Part shown: one piece after another, positions 20,236 through 29,292 of the stretch
How the letters are laid out: each line of letters opens with the position of its first letter
Position numbering within the stretch: the stretch's first letter is position 1
NCBI RefSeq assembly: GCF_003967195.1
Contig: NZ_AP018725.1
Coordinates: forward strand, 1,364,001-1,428,000
Source: Sulfuriflexus mobilis
Lineage (GTDB): Bacteria; Pseudomonadota; Gammaproteobacteria; AKS1
DNA: 64,000 nt
Direction: 5' to 3'
Notes under the pieces: model-generated
The model's input: only the letters and a program-made list of their open reading frames with translations
The model's database searches: none
What the model was told of the DNA's origin: nothing
Made by a program: the position numbers and the translations under genes

Positions 20236-21522
20236 ATGGATAAGGAATATCATAATAATTATCTTCGCCATGTAACCGCACTGGGAGACAGCCATGATGT
20301 GCTGACCCATGAAGATATTTATGCACAGAACGGCATAAAGCTGGTGAATAAGAATGCCAGAATTAATCGTCACCTATATGAAAACCTGATACATCACAAA
20401 CTGCTCAAACCCATCGATTTTTCATTGACGATTAATAATGCGGTGAGCGCCAACAGCCTATTCAAGGAAGCGAAACGGCTGATTGAAACAGAACCTTGCT
20501 TGAAGAAGGCTGTCGATGCCCTGAACGATCAAGAATTACCATTAAGGATAATGAGTGCGATAAATCTGCCCTCACCGCTGGCTTTTAAACTAACCGTTTT
20601 GCGCGAACGCAGCCTGAAGACATTTCAGCACAGTATAAGGGTTGCCCTGGTCAGTATTTTTCTTGGCGATAAAGCGGGATTTGATAGAGACACCCTGAAT
20701 TGTCTGGCGACCGCAGGCATGTTTCATGATGTTGGCATTCTACATCTCAATGAGGAGCTACTTGATTCTTCGCGAAAGTTCACAGATCAGGACCGGCATA
20801 ACCTATATGCACATCCGCTGCTCGGCTCCATGATCCTGGAGCAATTCCCTGAATATCATCCATCGATCAGTCAGGCCGTATTGGATCACCATGAGCGGTT
20901 GGATGGCAGTGGCTATCCGCGAGGTCTGACTCACGAAGATATTAGTGAACTCGGCAAGGTGCTGGCTATAGTTGAGCTCGCCACCGGATTTTTAGAAAAG
21001 TATACAGGGAACGACGCTGCGGCAAAGCTGCAGGTTATTTTAAAATTTAATTCTACCAAGTATTCGGCCGATTTAACCCGGCATCTACTCAGTCTGTATA
21101 AGGCCGCCGAAATGGATACTGCGGAACGTCAAATCACGATGGAATCGTTAGCTACAGATATGAAGAGTGTTTCAAGTATTTTACAACATTGGAAACAATT
21201 TAATAACAACGATAAGGCTGATGGCCAGAATATCAATGATAAAGAAGTTCAGGAACTAATTGATGACCGCATTCAGGAACTTGAGCACAACTTAATGCAT
21301 GTTGGTATGCGACTGGAAGATTTTCCTGGCATCATTAGCCAGATTCAGAATGATCCACAAAGCCTTAATGAGGTCTCCCTACTCAAGAATGAAATGGTTT
21401 ACCAGGTCAAGTCATTACTTGAAGAGGTCGAAAGACACCTTGAAAAGCACACGGAGAACTATAGAGAGCGGGATTGTGTGCTCACAAAGTGGCTGGAAAA
21501 GTCCAAGACCCTCTTGTTCTGA
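20236..21522 (+). CDS. HD-GYP domain phosphodiesterase
   Basis: 428 residues. The HD-GYP domain spans about 120-290 with HD at 164-165 (MFHDVGILHL), the HPLLG histidine, HHE at 218-220 and GSGYP at 224-228, all ligands present, so it should be an active c-di-GMP phosphodiesterase. The N-terminal 115 residues carry no recognised domain; it may be a small partner-binding or PilZ-like region, which I cannot decide. The C-terminal 130 residues look helical and charged (coiled coil). No membrane segment. It stands alone, convergent with the PpiC gene. Confidence 0.9.
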   Translation: MDKEYHNNYLRHVTALGDSHDVLTHEDIYAQNGIKLVNKNARINRHLYENLIHHKLLKPIDFSLTINNAVSANSLFKEAKRLIETEPCLKKAVDALNDQELPLRIMSAINLPSPLAFKLTVLRERSLKTFQHSIRVALVSIFLGDKAGFDRDTLNCLATAGMFHDVGILHLNEELLDSSRKFTDQDRHNLYAHPLLGSMILEQFPEYHPSISQAVLDHHERLDGSGYPRGLTHEDISELGKVLAIVELATGFLEKYTGNDAAAKLQVILKFNSTKYSADLTRHLLSLYKAAEMDTAERQITMESLATDMKSVSSILQHWKQFNNNDKADGQNINDKEVQELIDDRIQELEHNLMHVGMRLEDFPGIISQIQNDPQSLNEVSLLKNEMVYQVKSLLEEVERHLEKHTENYRERDCVLTKWLEKSKTLLF

Positions 21523-21584
21523 TCTTTGCGGCTGTCATGATGCAAATAATCATTAAACCTGTGAGATAGTTCTCATCTATTGTA

Positions 21585-22511
21585 TTAATAATTTTTCATC
21601 ATAATACCCGGCTTGTCATTCGCCTGAGGTGAGCTGGTGGACTGCTTGGGCGCGACCTCGGCGGGTTTGGTGATATCGATCTTGGCGGTGGCGCGCAGGC
21701 CGGCGATGTAATCTTCAATCTGGCGGCGTTGTAAGATATCGCGTACCCGGTCTTTGACTTCTTCAAACGCCGGCGGCGGGGTGTCGCGCCGGTCTTCCAG
21801 GTAAACCACGTGCCAGCCAAAGCGGGTCTTTATAATTTCTTTGACATGTTCACCCTTCTTCAGGGGCTTCACCTTGTCACGGATTGTTGATGGTATATCG
21901 GGCTCGGATTGCCAGCCAAGGTCACCGCCATTGGCAGCGGAAGGGTCAGAGGAATATTTTTTTGCCAGTTTAATGATATCGCCACCCTTATTGAGTTCGG
22001 CCAGTGCCTTATTGGCAGTGGCCTCATCCTCAGTGAGGATGTGTCGAAGCCTGTATTCGACCAGGGTCAGGTCTGCCATACGTGCCTCGTAGTCTTGACG
22101 CATTTGCTCGTCACTGAGAGGGTTTTTATCCACGTATTCACGGAAGGCGGCGTTGGCGAGGATGTTGCGACGTTGCAAGGCCAGTTCTGCGGCGGTGTCA
22201 GCTTGTTTGTCCAAGTCCTTGCTCAGGGCATCCTGAATGACCAGCTCAAAACTAATGAGTTCATCAAGGATATTCTGTCGGCTCGAGCCGGCAGGCAGGC
22301 TGGGTCCGCGTTGTTTGGCGTAGGCATTGAACTGTTCTTCCGATATGGCCTTGCCATTGACCACGGCGACGCTGTTGCTGTCCATGCCAGTCTGCGCAAC
22401 AGTCGTGTCATTGCTTGTTTGTGCCTTATCACTGCGATCAGTCTTGCCGTTATCACTGCAGGCCGTAAGTGTGAGCAACACAAGGCTGACTGTAATCAAT
22501 TTTCCGTTCAT
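21585..22511 (-). CDS. PpiC-type (parvulin) peptidylprolyl isomerase lipoprotein
   Basis: 308 residues from the ATG at 22511, which has AGGGA just upstream; an ATG at 22529 lacks a ribosome site. Lipobox LTACS near residue 18 predicts a lipid-anchored periplasmic protein. A SurA-like N-domain (VNGKAISEEQFNAYAKQRG) precedes one parvulin domain (about 155-255; LRHILTEDEATANKAL, KYSSDPSAANGGDLGW, FGWHVVYLE). The form resembles EpsD-like and general envelope foldases. It is the last gene of a minus-strand run behind yciB-yciI-bolA. Confidence 0.92.
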   Translation of the reverse strand: MNGKLITVSLVLLTLTACSDNGKTDRSDKAQTSNDTTVAQTGMDSNSVAVVNGKAISEEQFNAYAKQRGPSLPAGSSRQNILDELISFELVIQDALSKDLDKQADTAAELALQRRNILANAAFREYVDKNPLSDEQMRQDYEARMADLTLVEYRLRHILTEDEATANKALAELNKGGDIIKLAKKYSSDPSAANGGDLGWQSEPDIPSTIRDKVKPLKKGEHVKEIIKTRFGWHVVYLEDRRDTPPPAFEEVKDRVRDILQRRQIEDYIAGLRATAKIDITKPAEVAPKQSTSSPQANDKPGIMMKNY

Positions 22512-22540
22512 AAGTATCCCTGTTGTCATCTGCGGAGTTT

Positions 22541-22816
22541 TTATAATTCGTTCGTTGTATAGGCCTTGATACTCAGGGCATGAATATCGGTTTGCATCAT
22601 ATCGCCGAGCGCGGCATAGATCTGACGATGTCGCTCGATGAGTGATTTTCCGGTAAAGGCATCGGCAATAATGGTGACATTGAAATGTCCCATGCCGGTT
22701 TTCGCACCGGCATGTCCGGCGTGCATGTGACTTTCATCTATAACATCAACACTCTCGGCATCAAGCCCTTCAATAAGACGCTGCTTGATCTGTTTTATAC
22801 GCTGATTGTTATCCAT
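22541..22816 (-). CDS. BolA-family protein
   Basis: 91 residues, a whole BolA domain: DESHMHAGHAGAKTGMGHFNVTII, then FTGKSLIERHRQIYAAL with the helix-turn-helix-like segment. BolA proteins pair with monothiol glutaredoxins in iron-sulfur handling; no glutaredoxin gene is adjacent. The start codon overlaps by one base the stop of the yciI gene. The histidine-glycine rich segment HMHAGHAG is longer than in E. coli BolA and closer to the YrbA/IbaG or plant-type forms. Confidence 0.9.
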   Translation of the reverse strand: MDNNQRIKQIKQRLIEGLDAESVDVIDESHMHAGHAGAKTGMGHFNVTIIADAFTGKSLIERHRQIYAALGDMMQTDIHALSIKAYTTNEL

Positions 22817-23115
22817 TAGGGCATGACCTTCTTGAAGGGTTTTACTACTACTTGCGCATAAACACCGGCCTCTACATAGGGGTCGGCATCTGCCCAGGAC
22901 TGGGCCTCGTCGAGCGAGGCAAACTCGGCAATGACAAGGCTGCCGCTAAAGCCGGCCGGCCCCGGGTCTTCACTGTCAATGGCCGGGTGTGGCCCGGCGA
23001 TCAGCAGGCGCGCTTCATCACGTAATTGCTGAAGACGTGCGAGGTGTGCAGGGCGTGCGCCGAGGCGTTTCTCGAGGCTGTTTTCGATATCTTCGCTAAT
23101 TATCGCGTAGTACAT
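22816..23115 (-). CDS. yciI: YciI-like protein
   Basis: 99 residues from the ATG at 23115. Begins [17 protein letters not shown], then [20 protein letters not shown] and [22 protein letters not shown], the pattern of YciI (ferredoxin-like fold with a conserved His-Asp pair; enzymatic role uncertain). The frame runs further upstream to 23232 but that part overlaps yciB and lacks family similarity. The gene overlaps yciB by 20 bases and bolA by 1, giving a coupled yciB-yciI-bolA set common in Gammaproteobacteria. Confidence 0.92.
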   Translation of the reverse strand: MYYAIISEDIENSLEKRLGARPAHLARLQQLRDEARLLIAGPHPAIDSEDPGPAGFSGSLVIAEFASLDEAQSWADADPYVEAGVYAQVVVKPFKKVMP

Positions 23116-23713
23116 CTTTTTCGGCCTTTTCGTTGTTCTCAGTTTCAGAATCCTTGTTGCTGTCTTCTGCTTCAGCATTATCGGTGTTGATATAACGCGA
23201 TAACACGGCCCCCTGGGCGATGATAAAGACAAAGGTTAGCCCAAGCATGCCAAAGGTCTTGAAGTTAACCCATGCCTCCTGGCTGAAATTATAAATGACA
23301 TACAGGTTAACGAAACCCATCAGGGCAAAGAAGCCGACCCAGGCAAAATTGAGTTTGGCCCAGACGCCATCCGGTGCGGTCATGGCCTTGCCCATCATGC
23401 GTTTGACGAAGTTGTCTTTGCCAATGTAGTGGCTGCCGAGAAATGCCAGGGCAAAGACCCACTCGAGGATGGTGGTCTTCCATTGTATATAGAGTGGGTT
23501 ATCCAGATAGATGGTGATGCCACCGAAGACGCTGATCAGGACGAGTGTGATCAGATGCATCTTTTCAAAGCGCCGGTGCCGCAGCCAGTGAATGGCGACC
23601 TGCAGGAAGGTCGCAGCGATACCGACCTCGGTGGCAATAATTATGTCATTGCCGGAAAGCTTGAAGGCGGCAAAGAATAAAATAATCGGAAAAAAGTCGA
23701 ACAACATTTTCAT
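23096..23713 (-). CDS. yciB: Inner-membrane protein YciB (septation protein A family)
   Basis: Starts [16 protein letters not shown] after a short MK, the invariant family N-terminus, and has about five membrane helices with [19 protein letters not shown] and [19 protein letters not shown] 35-residue acidic C-terminal tail ([19 protein letters not shown]) is longer than usual. 205 residues from 23713; an ATG four codons earlier is less likely. YciB affects envelope synthesis and division in E. coli. Confidence 0.93.
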   Translation of the reverse strand: MKMLFDFFPIILFFAAFKLSGNDIIIATEVGIAATFLQVAIHWLRHRRFEKMHLITLVLISVFGGITIYLDNPLYIQWKTTILEWVFALAFLGSHYIGKDNFVKRMMGKAMTAPDGVWAKLNFAWVGFFALMGFVNLYVIYNFSQEAWVNFKTFGMLGLTFVFIIAQGAVLSRYINTDNAEAEDSNKDSETENNEKAEKDVLRDN

Positions 23714-23860
23714 AATGAAATACAAATCAACCGCAAGGCGGTGCTCCTGATGGTTTTGCCCGGTTATTATGCCGAGTCTTGCGCGGCTTGTCTGCCGTAT
23801 TGGGTATATCGCGTATTTAAGGGGTGTGTTTTGCGCTAATCCCTATACAATATCGGCGCT

Positions 23861-24718
23861 ATGTTATTTGACCTACATTCCCACAGTACCGCCTCGGATG
23901 GCACTCTCAGCCCGACCGCACTGGTCAAACGTGCGTCTGAACAGGGCGTGCAGGTGCTTGCCCTGACCGATCACGACACCACGGCCGGGCTGGCCGAGGC
24001 GCGACAGGCGGCGGGCACAGACCTGAACCTTATCAATGGAATCGAGGTCTCGGTGAGCTGGAACGGCCAGGCCATCCACATCGTCGGGCTGGGGCTGGAC
24101 CCCGATAATGCCGCCTTGCAGACGGGACTGGTCAGGCTGGGTGAGTTTCGTCAGTGGCGCGCCGAGGAAATTGCGCGTCGCCTGGAGAAGAAACGTATTC
24201 CGGGTGCCTTTGAAGGGGCCATGGCCTATGCCAAGGGCGAGCTGCTGAGCCGCACGCACTTTGCCCGTTTTCTGGTGGAAAAGGGTTATGCCGACTCGGT
24301 GGGCAAGGTCTTCAAGCACTACCTGGTGCAGGGTAAGCCCGGTTATGTACCCGGCAAGTGGGCCGGGCTCGAAGAGGCCGTGGGTTGGATCAAAGACGCA
24401 GGCGGTCTGGCCGTGGTGGCGCACCCGGCGCGTTATAGAATTTCGGCCACCCGCCTGCGAGCCCTGTTAGGGGAGTTCCGCGAGTGTGGCGGCCTGGCCA
24501 TGGAAGTGGTCTCCGGGAGTCACAGTAAGGACGATTGCCTGAGCATGGCCGCCCATGCCAAGCGCCAGCAACTGCTGGCCTCACAGGGCAGCGACTACCA
24601 TGGCCCGGAAAATCCGTGGATAGAACTGGGCCGCCTGCGTGACATGCCCGAGGGCTGCCTGCCGATCTGGGAAAGTGAACATTGGCCGGCTGCCGGGGGC
24701 GGAGACCTCCGGCCATGA
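23861..24718 (+). CDS. PHP-domain phosphoesterase (RNase AM / nucleoside 3',5'-bisphosphate phosphatase type)
   Basis: 285 residues. PHP metal-binding motifs: FDLHSHSTASDGTLSP at the N-terminus, ALTDHDTTAGLAEA, HAGG-like AVVAHPARYRI and GSDYHGPE near the C-terminus. This matches YciV-type proteins that remove 5' ends from short RNAs or dephosphorylate pAp. The yciO-like gene starts within its stop (ATGA), a pairing frequent in Gammaproteobacteria. Confidence 0.92.
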   Translation: MLFDLHSHSTASDGTLSPTALVKRASEQGVQVLALTDHDTTAGLAEARQAAGTDLNLINGIEVSVSWNGQAIHIVGLGLDPDNAALQTGLVRLGEFRQWRAEEIARRLEKKRIPGAFEGAMAYAKGELLSRTHFARFLVEKGYADSVGKVFKHYLVQGKPGYVPGKWAGLEEAVGWIKDAGGLAVVAHPARYRISATRLRALLGEFRECGGLAMEVVSGSHSKDDCLSMAAHAKRQQLLASQGSDYHGPENPWIELGRLRDMPEGCLPIWESEHWPAAGGGDLRP

Positions 24719-25335
24719 GCCAGTTTTTCGAGATCCACCCGGATAATCCGCAGGGGCGGTTGATCCACCAGGCCGTTGCGATCATCCGCGAGGGCGGGGT
24801 GATCGTCTATCCGACAGACTCCAGTTATGCACTGGGCTGCCATATCGATGACAAGGCCGCCATGGAGCGGATTGCACGTATCCGCCAGATGTCAAAGCGT
24901 CACAATTTTACCCTGATATGTCGCGATCTGGCGGAAATTTCCACCTATGCCAAGGTCGATAATCAGGCCTACCGACTCATGAAATCGCTGACCCCGGGGC
25001 CCTATACCTTCATTTTCAAGGCCACTCGTGAGGTGCCCAAACGGCTGTGGAACCCGAAGCGTAAGAGTATCGGCATCCGCGTGCCGGATAACCCTATCGT
25101 CCAGGCCCTGCTGGCGGAGCTGGGTGAGCCCATGATGAGTTCGACCCTGATCCTGCCCGATAATGACCGGCCGCTGAACGATGCCGAGGATATCCGCGAG
25201 GTCCTGGAGCACCATGTCGACCTGATTATCGATGGCGGCCACTGTCACCTGGAACCGACCACGGTGCTGGATTTATCCGAGGGTGAGCTGCAGGTCCTCC
25301 GACAGGGACTGGGGCCGATTGAAGGTATTATTTAA
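24715..25335 (+). CDS. YciO/Sua5-family (threonylcarbamoyl-AMP synthase-like) protein
   Basis: 206 residues of the YrdC/Sua5 fold: GGVIVYPTDSSYALGCHIDD, KRHNFTLICRDLAEIS, LTPGPYTFIFKATREVPKR and SIGIRVPDNPIVQALL. These place it with YciO rather than the essential TsaC; YciO proteins bind RNA and may make threonylcarbamoyl-AMP weakly. The start at 24715 overlaps the preceding stop; an earlier in-frame start at 24682 lies inside the PHP gene. Confidence 0.9.
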   Translation: MSQFFEIHPDNPQGRLIHQAVAIIREGGVIVYPTDSSYALGCHIDDKAAMERIARIRQMSKRHNFTLICRDLAEISTYAKVDNQAYRLMKSLTPGPYTFIFKATREVPKRLWNPKRKSIGIRVPDNPIVQALLAELGEPMMSSTLILPDNDRPLNDAEDIREVLEHHVDLIIDGGHCHLEPTTVLDLSEGELQVLRQGLGPIEGII

Positions 25336-25404
25336 CATTAAAAATACATTATAACTAATTGAAATATAGTTATTAATATATCAGGTTTTTCTTTTGAGAA
25401 TTCC

Positions 25405-25444
25405 CCGCCCACGGACTGATCATGGGCGGTAAACAAGGTATAAT
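25405..25444 (+). promoter_or_regulatory. Putative trpS promoter with adjacent hairpin
   Basis: A perfect TATAAT (25439-25444) lies 75 bases before the trpS start. No good -35 is seen at the right distance. CCGCCCA (25405-25411) and TGGGCGG (25423-25429) can pair just upstream; this may be the terminator of the PHP-yciO operon, though no T-run follows. No tryptophan-rich leader peptide or T-box was recognised. Confidence 0.35.
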
Positions 25445-25518
25445 CATGCCGTCCGCGCGTGGCGGTCAGAACAAGAATCAAGTGTGGCCTGCCTCGCGGG
25501 CGCAATTGGGAGGTTTAG

Positions 25519-26736
25519 TTGAGTTCTATCCCCGGTCAAAATGGCCGCGTGCTGTCTGGCATGCGACCCACAGGTCAACTCCATCTCGGTCATTACCACG
25601 GCGTACTCAAGAACTGGATCAGGCTGCAGCACGAATATGAGTGCTACTTTTTTGTTGCCGACTGGCACGCCCTGACCACGCACTACGAAGACCCGAGTAT
25701 TATCGCCGCGAGTGTCTGGGAGATGGTCATCGACTGGCTGGCCTGCGGTATTAACCCGAGTAACGCCACCCTGTTTATCCAGTCGCGTGTGCCCGAGCAT
25801 GCCGAACTGCACTTGCTGTTATCGATGATGACCCCGCTCGGTTGGCTGGAACGTGTGCCGAGCTACAAGGACCAGCAGGACAAGCTCAAGGAAAAAGACC
25901 TCGCCACTTACGGCTTTCTCGGTTACCCGCTGCTACAGAGTGCCGACATCCTCATGTACAAGGCCAGTCAGGTGCCGGTCGGTGAAGACCAGGTCGCGCA
26001 TGTCGAGCTGACCCGCGAGGTGGCGCGGCGCTTTAACCACCTCTATGGCCGTGAACCGGGTTTTGAGGAAAAGGCCGAGGCGGCGGCGAAAAAGATGGGC
26101 AAGAAGAACGCCAAGCTGTATCGCGAGCTACGTCGCCGTTACCAGGAGCAGGGCGATCACGAGGCCATCGAAACCGCGCGTGCACTCCTCGAGGAACAAC
26201 AGAATATTACCCTTATCGACCGTGAACGCCTGTTCGGCTATCTCGAGGGGGGCGGCAAGATCATCCTGCCGGAACCGCATGCCCTGTTAACACCGACCTC
26301 GAAGATGCCGGGACTGGACGGGCAGAAGATGTCCAAGTCCTATAACAACACCATTTCCCTGCGCGAGCCACCCGAGGCGGTCGAGCAGAAGCTGCGGACC
26401 ATGCCGACGGACCCGGCCCGCGTCCGCCGCAATGACCCGGGTGACCCGGCAAAGTGTCCGGTCTGGCAGTTGCATGAGGTCTACAGTGACGAGTCGGTGC
26501 GTGAAGGGGTGCAGCAAGGTTGCCGTTCAGCCGCCATTGGTTGTCTGGATTGCAAGAAGCACATCATCGACGCCATTCTCGAAGAGCAGGCACCGATACA
26601 CGAACGTGCACAGGAATACATGAACAACCCTGATATAGTGCGTAACATCATTAACGAAGGGTCTGAAAAGGCGCGTGATGTTGCCAAACAGACCATTGAT
26701 GAAGTACGACAGGCGATGGGCCTGGCCTACCGTTAA
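25519..26736 (+). CDS. trpS: Tryptophanyl-tRNA synthetase
   Basis: Class I synthetase charging tRNA-Trp. PTGQLHLGHYHG carries the HIGH-type motif and GQKMSKSYNN the KMSKS loop. 405 residues, longer than E. coli TrpS (334) because of a charged helical insertion at about residues 183-235 (EKAEAAAKKMGKKNAKLYRE), found in a class of beta/gammaproteobacterial enzymes. The start is a TTG: GGGAGG lies 5 bases upstream and no ATG fits. It heads trpS-scpA-scpB-rluB. Confidence 0.95.
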   Translation: MSSIPGQNGRVLSGMRPTGQLHLGHYHGVLKNWIRLQHEYECYFFVADWHALTTHYEDPSIIAASVWEMVIDWLACGINPSNATLFIQSRVPEHAELHLLLSMMTPLGWLERVPSYKDQQDKLKEKDLATYGFLGYPLLQSADILMYKASQVPVGEDQVAHVELTREVARRFNHLYGREPGFEEKAEAAAKKMGKKNAKLYRELRRRYQEQGDHEAIETARALLEEQQNITLIDRERLFGYLEGGGKIILPEPHALLTPTSKMPGLDGQKMSKSYNNTISLREPPEAVEQKLRTMPTDPARVRRNDPGDPAKCPVWQLHEVYSDESVREGVQQGCRSAAIGCLDCKKHIIDAILEEQAPIHERAQEYMNNPDIVRNIINEGSEKARDVAKQTIDEVRQAMGLAYR

Positions 26737-26747
26737 ACGGATAAACC

Positions 26748-27677
26748 ATGACTGAACCCGAAGTACAGGTCGCCGAAGAAGCACAGCTTGAAGAGGCAGC
26801 CGTGCCCGATGAGCAGCGGGCTGAGCAAAAAGCGCAAGAATCGGCTAAACATCCTCAACAGGGGGAGATGCCTTTTGCGATGGTGCATGGTGAAAGGCTT
26901 ACCCAGTTACCGCAGGACCTGTATATCCCGCCCGATGCCCTGGAGGTCTTTCTTGATGCCTTCGAAGGGCCGCTGGACCTGCTGTTATACCTGATTCGTC
27001 GTCAGAACCTCGATGTGCTGGATGTGCCGATCGCCGAGATCACACGCCAATATATGGAATATGTCGAGGTGATGAAGGAAATGCATCTCGAACTCGCCGC
27101 TGAATATCTGGTGATGGCGGCGATGCTGGCCGAGATCAAGTCGCGTATGTTATTGCCGCGTCGTGAGAATGAAGAGGGTGAGGAAGAAGACCCGCGTGCC
27201 GAACTGGTGCGCCGTTTGCAGGAATATGAACGTTACAAGCAGGCCGCCGAGAACCTTGATGGCTTGCCGCGCATGAATCGTGAACTCTATAGTGTTGAGA
27301 TACCGACACCGGAAGTCAGCACGACCAAACATCCGCCGGAAGTTGATTTGAAGGATGTCTTGTTTGCCTTCCAGAAGGTTCTTAAACGTGCCGAGATGTA
27401 TTCGCACCATCACATTCAGATGGAACCGCTTTCCGTACGTGAGCGTATGTCGAATGTCTTGAGTGGAATTTCAACAGACAAGTTTACAGATTTTGCTGCA
27501 TTGTTTACCCCGGAAGAGGGGCGCTCGGGAGTGGTGGTTACGCTGCTGGCAATCCTTGAACTACTCAAGGCACACATGATCGAAATGGTACAGAACGAAC
27601 CCTTTGGACCTATCTATGTTAAAGCGGCCTCATCCGATAAGGTAGAGTTGCCCGATGATATGACGGATTTGGATTGA
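26748..27677 (+). CDS. scpA: Segregation and condensation protein A
   Basis: Kleisin subunit bridging SMC heads with ScpB in chromosome condensation. 309 residues, with the conserved N-terminal EVFLDAFEGPLDLLLYLIRRQN, VPIAEITRQYMEYVEVM and a C-terminal winged-helix part (SGVVVTLLAILELLKAHMIEM). A 60-residue acidic/glutamine-rich N-terminal extension precedes the kleisin domain. It starts 11 bases after trpS and ends one base before scpB. Confidence 0.95.
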   Translation: MTEPEVQVAEEAQLEEAAVPDEQRAEQKAQESAKHPQQGEMPFAMVHGERLTQLPQDLYIPPDALEVFLDAFEGPLDLLLYLIRRQNLDVLDVPIAEITRQYMEYVEVMKEMHLELAAEYLVMAAMLAEIKSRMLLPRRENEEGEEEDPRAELVRRLQEYERYKQAAENLDGLPRMNRELYSVEIPTPEVSTTKHPPEVDLKDVLFAFQKVLKRAEMYSHHHIQMEPLSVRERMSNVLSGISTDKFTDFAALFTPEEGRSGVVVTLLAILELLKAHMIEMVQNEPFGPIYVKAASSDKVELPDDMTDLD

Positions 27678-27678
27678 T

Positions 27679-28437
27679 ATGAACCCTGATATTATAAAAA
27701 AAGTAGTCGAGGCCGCCTTGCTGGCATCCGGTCAGGCCCTGAACATTGATCGCATTATGAGCCTTTTTGCTGAAGGTGATTTTCAGCCAGAGAAGAAAGA
27801 CATTCGTGCAGCACTTGATGCCATTGCAGAAGATTGCAAAGACCGCGGCATCGAACTGCGTGAAGTCGCGAGTGGTTTTCGCCTGCAGGTCAGGGAGGAC
27901 ATGGCGCCGTGGATTTCACGCCTGTGGGAAGAAAAACCACAACGTTATACCCGCGCCTTGCTCGAGACACTGGCCCTGATCGCCTATCGCCAACCGGTTA
28001 CCCGTGGCGAGATTGAGAACGTACGCGGTGTCGCCGTCAGCAGTAACATTATAAAGTCCCTGACCGAACGTGAATGGATCAAGGTCGTGGGTCACCGTGA
28101 TGTGCCGGGCAAGCCTGCCATGTATGGTACAACCCGGGAGTTTCTGGATTACTTCAACCTGAAATCTCTTGATGAACTGCCCACCCTGGCCGAACTGCGT
28201 GATTTTGAAAGCATCAATGCCGAGCTCGACCTGCAGTTACCCGGTATGGAGATGCCGGGTGAGCCGGATGCACCGCATGCACAGGCCGTCGATGCCGGGG
28301 CCGAGGTGGGCGCTGATAAGGTTGAGAGTGAAACGGTTGCTGATGTCGCAGCGGATGAAATCGTTGCTGCAGAGCAGGACAATACAGAAACTGAATATGC
28401 GTCCGAAGAGGATGAAATAAACTCTACGGCGCAGTAA
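27679..28437 (+). CDS. scpB: Segregation and condensation protein B
   Basis: Two winged-helix domains in the first 185 residues, with EKPQRYTRALLETLALIAYRQPVTRGEIE and the GVAVSSNIIKSLTEREWIKVVGHRDVPGKP segment characteristic of ScpB. An acidic, alanine-rich tail of about 60 residues (VDAGAEVGADKVESETVAD) follows, unstructured and variable in the family. 252 residues. Starts one base after the scpA stop. Confidence 0.95.
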   Translation: MNPDIIKKVVEAALLASGQALNIDRIMSLFAEGDFQPEKKDIRAALDAIAEDCKDRGIELREVASGFRLQVREDMAPWISRLWEEKPQRYTRALLETLALIAYRQPVTRGEIENVRGVAVSSNIIKSLTEREWIKVVGHRDVPGKPAMYGTTREFLDYFNLKSLDELPTLAELRDFESINAELDLQLPGMEMPGEPDAPHAQAVDAGAEVGADKVESETVADVAADEIVAAEQDNTETEYASEEDEINSTAQ

Positions 28438-28474
28438 ATGGCGCGGTAGACCTTTCCCCAAGCAGGCCGGAACG

Positions 28475-29284
28475 ATGAGTGAAAAACTTCACAAGATGCT
28501 GGCCAATGCCGGTTATGGCTCGCGCCGCGAGATGGAACGCTGGATCGAGGCAGGGCGTCTGATGATCAATGGCAAACTCGCCATTACTGCCGATCGCGTA
28601 TCTGAAGATGACAAGATTAAACTTGATGGTCGTTACATTGATCTCAAGTTTACTTCTAATAAGCCCCGGGTATTGATGTACCACAAGCCAGAGGGCGAGA
28701 TATGCACACGTCATGACCCGGAAGGCCGTGCCAACGTTTTTGAAAATCTTCCGAAATTGAAAACGGCACGCTGGATTGCAGTCGGGCGACTGGATATCAA
28801 TACCAGCGGCTTGCTGTTATTCACTACGGATGGTGAACTGGCCAATAAGCTCATGCACCCCTCTGCCGAGATTGAACGCGAGTATGCGGTGCGCGTACTG
28901 GGTGAGGTCACCGATGACATGCTCAAGGTCATGAAATCAGGTGTTGAGCTGGAAGACGGCATGGCGCATTTCGACAATATCACCGATGCCGGTGGCACCG
29001 GAGCCAATCACTGGTATCACGTTGTTTTGCGCGAGGGTCGCAAGCGCGAGGTCAGACGACTCTGGGAATCTCAGGGTCTGCGGGTAAGCCGTTTACAACG
29101 TATTCGTTTCGGTGAACTGAGCCTGTCACGCAGCCTGCGCGTGGGTAAATGGCGTGACCTTGAGGGTGATGAATTAAGCCAGCTTTATGCAAGCGCAGGA
29201 CTCAGTCTGTCGGTTGAAGAAAAGCCGGCTAACACCCGCCGTCCACACCACGGTCGTCCCTATCGCAGGCCTAAACGCAAATAG
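28475..29284 (+). CDS. rluB: Ribosomal large-subunit pseudouridine synthase B
   Basis: S4 RNA-binding domain at residues 1-60 (KLHKMLANAGYGSRREMERW), then the RsuA/RluB catalytic domain with the nucleophilic aspartate in GRLDINTSGLLLFT and the REGRKREVRRLWESQGL signature. A short basic C-terminal tail ends the protein. RluB modifies U2605 of 23S rRNA in E. coli. 269 residues. Confidence 0.94.
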   Translation: MSEKLHKMLANAGYGSRREMERWIEAGRLMINGKLAITADRVSEDDKIKLDGRYIDLKFTSNKPRVLMYHKPEGEICTRHDPEGRANVFENLPKLKTARWIAVGRLDINTSGLLLFTTDGELANKLMHPSAEIEREYAVRVLGEVTDDMLKVMKSGVELEDGMAHFDNITDAGGTGANHWYHVVLREGRKREVRRLWESQGLRVSRLQRIRFGELSLSRSLRVGKWRDLEGDELSQLYASAGLSLSVEEKPANTRRPHHGRPYRRPKRK

Positions 29285-29292
29285 GTGAGTGG

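Noticed and set aside
21555-21580. Five-base stem TGAGA/TCTCA between convergent genes
   Set aside because: Very short stem, could be chance; the following T-rich stretch is interrupted.
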